A stretch of DNA of 9,278 nucleotides from Bacteroidota bacterium (GTDB lineage Bacteria > Bacteroidota > Bacteroidia > Flavobacteriales > Flavobacteriaceae), in NCBI GenBank assembly GCA_004356305.1, contig SMXJ01000147.1:1-9278 (forward strand). The letters run 5' to 3'. The translations under genes were made by a program, and so were the position numbers. The notes under the pieces were generated by a model. It saw only the letters and a list, made by a program, of their open reading frames with translations. It searched no databases and had not been told where the DNA came from. Of this stretch, positions 5,458 to 9,278 are shown piece after piece; the stretch's first letter is position 1, and each line of letters begins with the position of its first letter.

Positions 5458-6758
5458 TAATACTCCGGCTTATACGGGCCTTCTACCTTCACACCAATAT
5501 AATCGGCCTGGTCTTTACTAAGTTCCGTTAGCTCAACACCGATCTTCGCTAAATGCAATTTTGCCACTTTTTCATCTAAGTGTTTGGGCAACATATACAC
5601 ATCATTTTCGTATTGATCGTTGTTAGTCCAAAGTTCGAGTTGCGCCAGGGTTTGGTTGGTGAATGAGTTGCTCATTACAAAACTAGGGTGGCCCATAGCA
5701 CATCCTAAGTTCACCAATCGGCCTTCTGCCAATAATAATATATCTTTTCCATTTACGCTATACTTATCTACCTGAGGCTTGATCTCAATTTTTGAGTGAT
5801 TGTCGTTCAACCAGGCAACATCGATCTCGTTATCGAAGTGGCCAATATTACATACGATGGTCTTGTCTTTCATCGCCTCGAAGTGCTCTCTGCGAACAAT
5901 ATCTTTATTTCCGGTAGTCGTGATCACTATATCTGCGTTTCCAACCACAGATTCAAGTTTTTTCACTTCAAAACCATCCATGGCCGCTTGCAACGCACAG
6001 ATCGGATCTATTTCGGTAACGGTAACTATCGAGCCTGCACCTTTAAAAGAAGCGGCAGTCCCTTTCCCTACATCACCGTATCCACAAACAACAACTCTTT
6101 TTCCAGCCATCATGATGTCTGTAGCCCGACGGACAGCATCCACAGCGCTTTCTCTGCAACCATATTTGTTATCAAATTTTGATTTGGTAACGCTGTCATT
6201 TACATTGATCACCGGAAGGGGTAGCTTACCATTCTTTACACGCTCATATAAGCGGTGAACTCCGGTAGTGGTTTCTTCACTTATTCCTTTGATACCTTCC
6301 ACCAACTCGGGGTATTTGTCCAGTACCATATTCGTCAAGTCGCCCCCGTCATCGAGGATCAAATTCAGTGGTTTACGATCTTCCCCGAAGAAAAGGGTTT
6401 GCTCGATACACCAGTCAAATTCTTCTTCACTCATTCCTTTCCACGCATACACAGGCACCCCTGCCGCCGCAATTGCCGCTGCCGCCTGATCCTGAGTAGA
6501 AAAAATATTGCAAGAACTCCATGTTACTTCGGCGCCTAAGGCTTGCAGGGTTTCGATCAATACCGCAGTCTGTATGGTCATATGCAAACATCCTGCAATA
6601 CGGGCGCCTTTTAATGGCGTCTCATTTTTATATTCGTCACGTAAGGACATCAAACCAGGCATTTCAGCCTCGGCTAGTTCAATCTCTTTACGTCCCCAAT
6701 CTGCAAGGGAAATATCTTTTACTTTATACGGTACGTAGGGTACTGTTTTCGTTGACAT
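5448..6758 (-). CDS. ahcY: S-adenosyl-L-homocysteine hydrolase (adenosylhomocysteinase)
   Basis: 436 residues, normal for the family. The enzyme splits S-adenosylhomocysteine reversibly into homocysteine and adenosine, clearing the inhibitor left by methyltransferases and feeding methionine recycling in the cytoplasm. Active-site residues, aligned by eye with the human enzyme, are all present: His59 (GCLHMT), Asp137 (LDDGGDLT), Glu162 (EETTTG), Lys192 and Asp196 (TKSKFDN), His307 (IGHFDNEID) and His357 (GHPSFVMSNS). The NAD site is VVVCGYGDVGKG at 222-233. The C-terminus KPEYYRY carries the Lys and Tyr that reach the neighbouring subunit's NAD. The start MSTKTVPYVPYKVKDISLADWGRKEI fits the family. 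It is transcribed alone, convergent with the secreted protein gene and divergent from the phosphopantetheinyl transferase gene. Confidence 0.98.
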   Translation of the reverse strand: MSTKTVPYVPYKVKDISLADWGRKEIELAEAEMPGLMSLRDEYKNETPLKGARIAGCLHMTIQTAVLIETLQALGAEVTWSSCNIFSTQDQAAAAIAAAGVPVYAWKGMSEEEFDWCIEQTLFFGEDRKPLNLILDDGGDLTNMVLDKYPELVEGIKGISEETTTGVHRLYERVKNGKLPLPVINVNDSVTKSKFDNKYGCRESAVDAVRRATDIMMAGKRVVVCGYGDVGKGTAASFKGAGSIVTVTEIDPICALQAAMDGFEVKKLESVVGNADIVITTTGNKDIVRREHFEAMKDKTIVCNIGHFDNEIDVAWLNDNHSKIEIKPQVDKYSVNGKDILLLAEGRLVNLGCAMGHPSFVMSNSFTNQTLAQLELWTNNDQYENDVYMLPKHLDEKVAKLHLAKIGVELTELSKDQADYIGVKVEGPYKPEYYRY

Positions 6759-6773
6759 ATTATTATATTTACA

Positions 6774-6788
6774 TTCCCACGAAGGGAA
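6774..6788 (-). promoter_or_regulatory. Short hairpin in the ahcY 5' leader
   Basis: TTCCC (6774-6778) and GGGAA (6784-6788) pair around a 5-nt loop, which reads TTCGT on the ahcY strand. It ends 15 nt before the ahcY start codon, so it would fold in the leader RNA close to the ribosome site. I see no match to known SAH or SAM riboswitch layouts; the leader is only about 60 nt. Confidence 0.35.
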
Positions 6789-6799
6789 AATCTGTTAAT

Positions 6800-6810
6800 T
6801 CGATTATCGA
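6800..6810. promoter_or_regulatory. TCGATTATCGA palindrome in the divergent region
   Basis: TCGAT/ATCGA centred on 6805 with partial extension outwards (A6798-T6812, T6796-A6814, T6795-A6815). It sits in the 96 nt between the divergent ahcY and phosphopantetheinyl transferase genes, just downstream of the ahcY -7 box. The shape suits an operator for a dimeric regulator, but no regulator is encoded nearby and an 11-nt dyad can be chance. Confidence 0.25.
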
Positions 6811-6826
6811 CTAAAATTTCCGAATG

Positions 6827-6834
6827 CAAAATTA
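6827..6834 (-). promoter_or_regulatory. -7 box of the ahcY promoter
   Basis: On the minus strand 6834-6827 reads TAATTTTG, a full match to TAnnTTTG, and is followed by C as is common. No TTG lies at the ideal 19-nt distance; the nearest upstream TTG is 12 nt away. The expected transcript start near 6820 gives a leader of about 60 nt. Confidence 0.5.
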
Positions 6835-6854
6835 AGCATTATCCGTCAAATTAT

Positions 6855-7487
6855 ATGCCTCTTTACAAAACTATAACAGTAAACCCTGCTACTAAAGTTC
6901 TCATTTGGAAGATCGAAGAGCCGTTCGAGGAACTGTCTGAAGGCATCGAACTTACAGACCATTGCCGGAAAAGGGTGGACAGCATGAAGAGCGATCTCCA
7001 CCGAAGGGGTTTTATGAGTGTTCGTCATTTATTTGCCGAAATGGGCTATACAGACAGCGATCTGTACTATGACGATAAGGGAAAGCCGCATTTGACAGAC
7101 GGAACTAAAATATCTATCACGCATTCGTTTACGTTTTCAGCAATTATTTTAAGTGATGTCGAAGTGGGTATCGATATTGAAAAGCAGCGCTCCAAAATAT
7201 TGAAGATAGCTCATAAGTTTACAACCGTGGAAGACTATAGAACGTTGAATGATTATAACACTTTAGCACGAAAATTAACCATGGTTTGGGGAGCCAAGGA
7301 AAGTATTTATAAAAGTTTTGCCGAAAAGGGCGTTAGTTTTTTACAGCATATTTATGTGGAAGATTTTCGATTGGATCACTGTGAAACCACGGCCGGCGTG
7401 AGTTATGAAGGCAAAACCCAGGATTACCATATTTGGTTCATAGAGTTTGAAGGTTTTACCTGTGCTTATGCTAAAATCCTGAAGTAA
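6855..7487 (+). CDS. 4'-phosphopantetheinyl transferase superfamily protein (Sfp-like)
   Basis: 210 residues, in the size range of Sfp-type enzymes. These transfer the 4'-phosphopantetheine arm from CoA to a serine of carrier proteins. Motifs are in order: KGKPHL (75-80), ISITHSF (86-92), VGIDIE (104-109; Asp107 and Glu109 are the expected Mg2+ ligands), and WGAKESIYK (145-153; Lys148, Glu149 and Lys153 bind CoA and assist catalysis). The carrier protein served, fatty-acid ACP or another, cannot be told from sequence, and whether this is the only such enzyme in the cell is unknown. ATG at 6855 has no strong Shine-Dalgarno. Its stop touches the next gene's ATG with no spacer, which argues for coupled translation. 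Confidence 0.9.
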   Translation: MPLYKTITVNPATKVLIWKIEEPFEELSEGIELTDHCRKRVDSMKSDLHRRGFMSVRHLFAEMGYTDSDLYYDDKGKPHLTDGTKISITHSFTFSAIILSDVEVGIDIEKQRSKILKIAHKFTTVEDYRTLNDYNTLARKLTMVWGAKESIYKSFAEKGVSFLQHIYVEDFRLDHCETTAGVSYEGKTQDYHIWFIEFEGFTCAYAKILK

Positions 7488-8195
7488 ATGATCAAGAAAA
7501 ACCTATATCAAACTTTCACCGAAGCCATTACACTAAAGAAAAAACTGCTTGCGATTTTGGTGGATCCCGATAAATTCAGAATAGAACAAGCTGCCGAATT
7601 TTTAAGAAGCATCCCCCTGGAAACTACTCATATTTTTGTAGGCGGAAGTACGGTTCCCAATGGCTTGATGGAAGTATTGGTCGATGCTTTTAAATTATGC
7701 ACTTCAAGGCCCATCCTCATATTCCCGGGCGACTCTTCCCAAATTACGGACGCGGCAGACGGATTATTATTTTTGAGTTTACTTTCCGGTAGAAATCCTG
7801 AGTATTTAATAGGTCAACAGGTTCAGGCGGTTTCGAATTTGAGAACTACTTCGTTAGAGGTGATTTCTACAGGTTACTTATTAATTGATGGTGGAATCGA
7901 GTCGGCTGTGGCTCAAGTGACCAAAACCTCGGCTATACCTCAAGATAATGTGCAGCAGATCGTTGATACCGCCAAGGCAGGAATGCTCTTGGGAATGAAA
8001 TTGATCTATCTGGAAGCGGGAAGTGGCGCGACAACTCCGGTTGCGGCCGAAATTATTTCCGAGGTAAAAAAAGAAATTAACGTCCCGCTGATCGTAGGAG
8101 GCGGAATTCGATCCGAAACTCAAAAACAGGTGGCTTATGAAGCTGGTGCGGATATGGTGGTGATGGGAACTGCCTTTGAACGATTCGACCCATGA
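7488..8195 (+). CDS. Geranylgeranylglyceryl/heptaprenylglyceryl phosphate synthase family protein (PcrB/GGGPS)
   Basis: 235 residues, a TIM-barrel prenyltransferase. The family joins a polyprenyl diphosphate to sn-glycerol-1-phosphate through an ether bond, the first committed step of archaeal membrane lipids. Landmarks are LVDPDK (24-29), FVGGST (50-55), LLSGRNPEYLIG (98-109), STGYLLIDGG (117-126), YLEAGSGA (174-181) and VGGGIRS (203-209); the last two build the phosphate site, and the barrel closes with MVVMGTAFE. Bacteroidota are known to carry such GGGPS-like enzymes although they do not have archaeal membranes; the prenyl chain length and final product cannot be read here. It begins directly after the phosphopantetheinyl transferase stop and overlaps pnuC by 4 nt (ATGA). 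Confidence 0.92.
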   Translation: MIKKNLYQTFTEAITLKKKLLAILVDPDKFRIEQAAEFLRSIPLETTHIFVGGSTVPNGLMEVLVDAFKLCTSRPILIFPGDSSQITDAADGLLFLSLLSGRNPEYLIGQQVQAVSNLRTTSLEVISTGYLLIDGGIESAVAQVTKTSAIPQDNVQQIVDTAKAGMLLGMKLIYLEAGSGATTPVAAEIISEVKKEINVPLIVGGGIRSETQKQVAYEAGADMVVMGTAFERFDP

Positions 8196-8839
8196 TCGCA
8201 ATAATTATGAACACCATATTGGATTTTTTCTTTGGTCAGTATGCCGAATACGATACCATAGATATTGTCCTGGAAATTGTAGCGGTCCTTTTTGGTTTAC
8301 TATCGGTTTTATTTTCTTCATTCAATAAAGTTTGGGTTTTCCCCACAGGAATGGTAAGCACAGCGATTTTTGTGTATTTACTTCTGAAATGGACTTTGTT
8401 GGGCGACATGATGATCAATGGGTATTACTTCATTATGAGTGTTTATGGCTGGTATATTTGGACTCGGAAAGTAGATGCGACCCATGTCACGCCCATTTCA
8501 GAAACTACGAAAAAAGAAAAACTTTACTCGGGTCTTATTTTTGGAGCAACTCTCATTTTCGTTTTTGTCGTATACAGATACTTTGATAAATGGAACCATT
8601 GGACTTCGTATGTCGATACAATTACAACTGCGATCTTCTTTGTCGGGATGTGGTTGATGGCCAAACGCAAAATAGAAAATTGGATCTATTGGATCATTGG
8701 AGATGTTATTTCGGTGCCCTTATATTTTTACAAGGGATTTACGTTTACGTCTCTCCAATATCTTATTTTTACGGCTATAGCGATCTATGGCTATTTCGCA
8801 TGGAAAAAACACTTGAGCAACAACCCGGTAATTGTCTAA
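8192..8839 (+). CDS. pnuC: PnuC-type nicotinamide riboside transporter
   Basis: 215 residues from ATG 8192, which overlaps the previous stop as ATGA. An ATG at 8207 (MNTILDFFFGQYAEYDT) would lose only five residues and looks at least as natural. About seven hydrophobic segments span 22-42, 48-66, 72-90, 112-128, 140-157, 162-180 and 184-203. PnuC marks are the aromatic YGWYIWTRK near 85-93, NWIYWIIGDVISVPLYFYKG (163-182), and a helix ending YGYFAWKK. PnuC proteins let vitamin precursors, mostly nicotinamide riboside and in some relatives thiamine, cross the inner membrane by facilitated diffusion, with a kinase trapping the substrate. The next gene looks like a ribosylnicotinamide kinase, favouring nicotinamide riboside. 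No thiamine-related gene is seen in the window. Confidence 0.9.
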   Translation: MIAIIMNTILDFFFGQYAEYDTIDIVLEIVAVLFGLLSVLFSSFNKVWVFPTGMVSTAIFVYLLLKWTLLGDMMINGYYFIMSVYGWYIWTRKVDATHVTPISETTKKEKLYSGLIFGATLIFVFVVYRYFDKWNHWTSYVDTITTAIFFVGMWLMAKRKIENWIYWIIGDVISVPLYFYKGFTFTSLQYLIFTAIAIYGYFAWKKHLSNNPVIV

Positions 8840-9278
8840 GAATTGTATTGTTTGGACCTGAGTCTTCAGGAAAGACAACCCTCGCGAAACAGTTGGCGTC
8901 TTATTTTAAGGCCCCTTGGGTGCCGGAATATATGCGGGAATACCTTCAGGAGAAGTGGGATACAAAAAATGAACAAATTACCAGAGATGATCTTCTACCC
9001 ATTGCCAGGGGGCAGATGATCTTGGAAAACGATGCTGCTGCAGGATCAGATACATTGCTTTTATGCGATACAAATTTACTGGAGTTAAAAGTATATTCGC
9101 AGTTCTATTATGATGGTTTTTGTCCGTCTGAAATTCTAAAAGCATGTTCAATCAATCATTACGATCATTACCTTCTAACACATATTGACATACCATGGGA
9201 AGTGGATGATTTGAGAGATCGTCCCTATGAAAGGGAGAAACTATTTCGTATTTTTGAAAAGGAATTGCAACAAAACGA
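8800..9278 (+). CDS. NadR-type ribosylnicotinamide kinase-like ATPase (3' end outside the window)
   Basis: An open frame runs from ATG 8800 to the window end, 159 residues so far. The P-loop is FGPESSGKTTL (18-28), very close to the G-x-E-S-S-G-K-S/T motif of the NadR C-terminal kinase. VPEYMREYL (41-49) matches its E-Y-x-R-E segment, and LLLCDTNLLELKVYSQFYY (86-104) resembles its Walker B region. DIPWEVDDLRDRPYERE (130-146) resembles its lid. The product would phosphorylate nicotinamide riboside to NMN. No HxGH adenylyltransferase domain precedes the P-loop, which begins at residue 18, so unlike full-length NadR it seems to be kinase-only at its N-terminus. The start lies 40 nt inside pnuC; a later start is unlikely because the next in-frame Met (residue 45) falls after the P-loop. 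The overlap ties it to the transporter. Confidence 0.88.
   Translation, partial: MEKTLEQQPGNCLRIVLFGPESSGKTTLAKQLASYFKAPWVPEYMREYLQEKWDTKNEQITRDDLLPIARGQMILENDAAAGSDTLLLCDTNLLELKVYSQFYYDGFCPSEILKACSINHYDHYLLTHIDIPWEVDDLRDRPYEREKLFRIFEKELQQN

Noticed and set aside
5796..6814. Several plus-strand open frames opposite ahcY
   Set aside because: All lie antisense to a highly conserved enzyme gene and show no family pattern.
6759..6826. SAH or SAM riboswitch before ahcY
   Set aside because: The leader is only about 60 nt, holds one 5-bp hairpin, and shows no conserved riboswitch core that I can recognise.

Overview
The window looks like chromosomal DNA of a marine-type member of the Flavobacteriaceae (Bacteroidota). 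Four things point there: the ssb-gldE-gldD order of gliding genes, a promoter matching the Bacteroidota consensus (TTG, 19 nt, TAnnTTTG), weak or absent Shine-Dalgarno sequences, and AT-rich sequence throughout. All protein identities come from reading the sequence; no search was run.

Left part (1-3630, all rightward). The window opens in the last 67 codons of ssb. gldE (TTG start) and gldD follow, separated by 1 nt. Both belong to the gliding motility / type IX secretion gene set. Next come an EamA-type drug/metabolite transporter and a small four-helix membrane protein that resembles DUF4199.

Middle part (3660-5356). A strong promoter and a 37-nt imperfect hairpin lead into rplU (bL21) and rpmA (bL27), closed by a clear intrinsic terminator. 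bL21 is about twice the usual length: the core is followed by a Lys/Ala/Pro-rich, histone H1-like linker and a C-terminal Rho_N/SAP-like helix-extended-loop-helix motif. After the terminator, 269 nt hold no secure gene, only a weak 47-codon ORF. Then comes a small secreted protein with a DUF4177-like pattern.

Right part (5448-9278). ahcY (S-adenosylhomocysteine hydrolase) runs leftward. It diverges across 96 nt from a tightly packed rightward cluster: a 4'-phosphopantetheinyl transferase, a geranylgeranylglyceryl-phosphate synthase-like (PcrB/GGGPS) TIM barrel, pnuC, and a NadR-type ribosylnicotinamide kinase-like ATPase cut off by the window end. Junctions in this cluster are 0 nt, a 4-nt ATGA overlap and a 40-nt overlap, so it is almost certainly one transcript. 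PnuC and the kinase together suggest uptake and phosphorylation trapping of nicotinamide riboside for NAD synthesis.

No mobile element, CRISPR array, rRNA or tRNA gene was seen. Most of the window is ordinary flavobacterial core genome. The best leads are the tail of bL21, the structured rplU leader, the archaeal-type lipid enzyme coupled to the phosphopantetheinyl transferase, the secreted DUF4177-like protein, and GCAGGC-type hairpins just upstream of two start codons.
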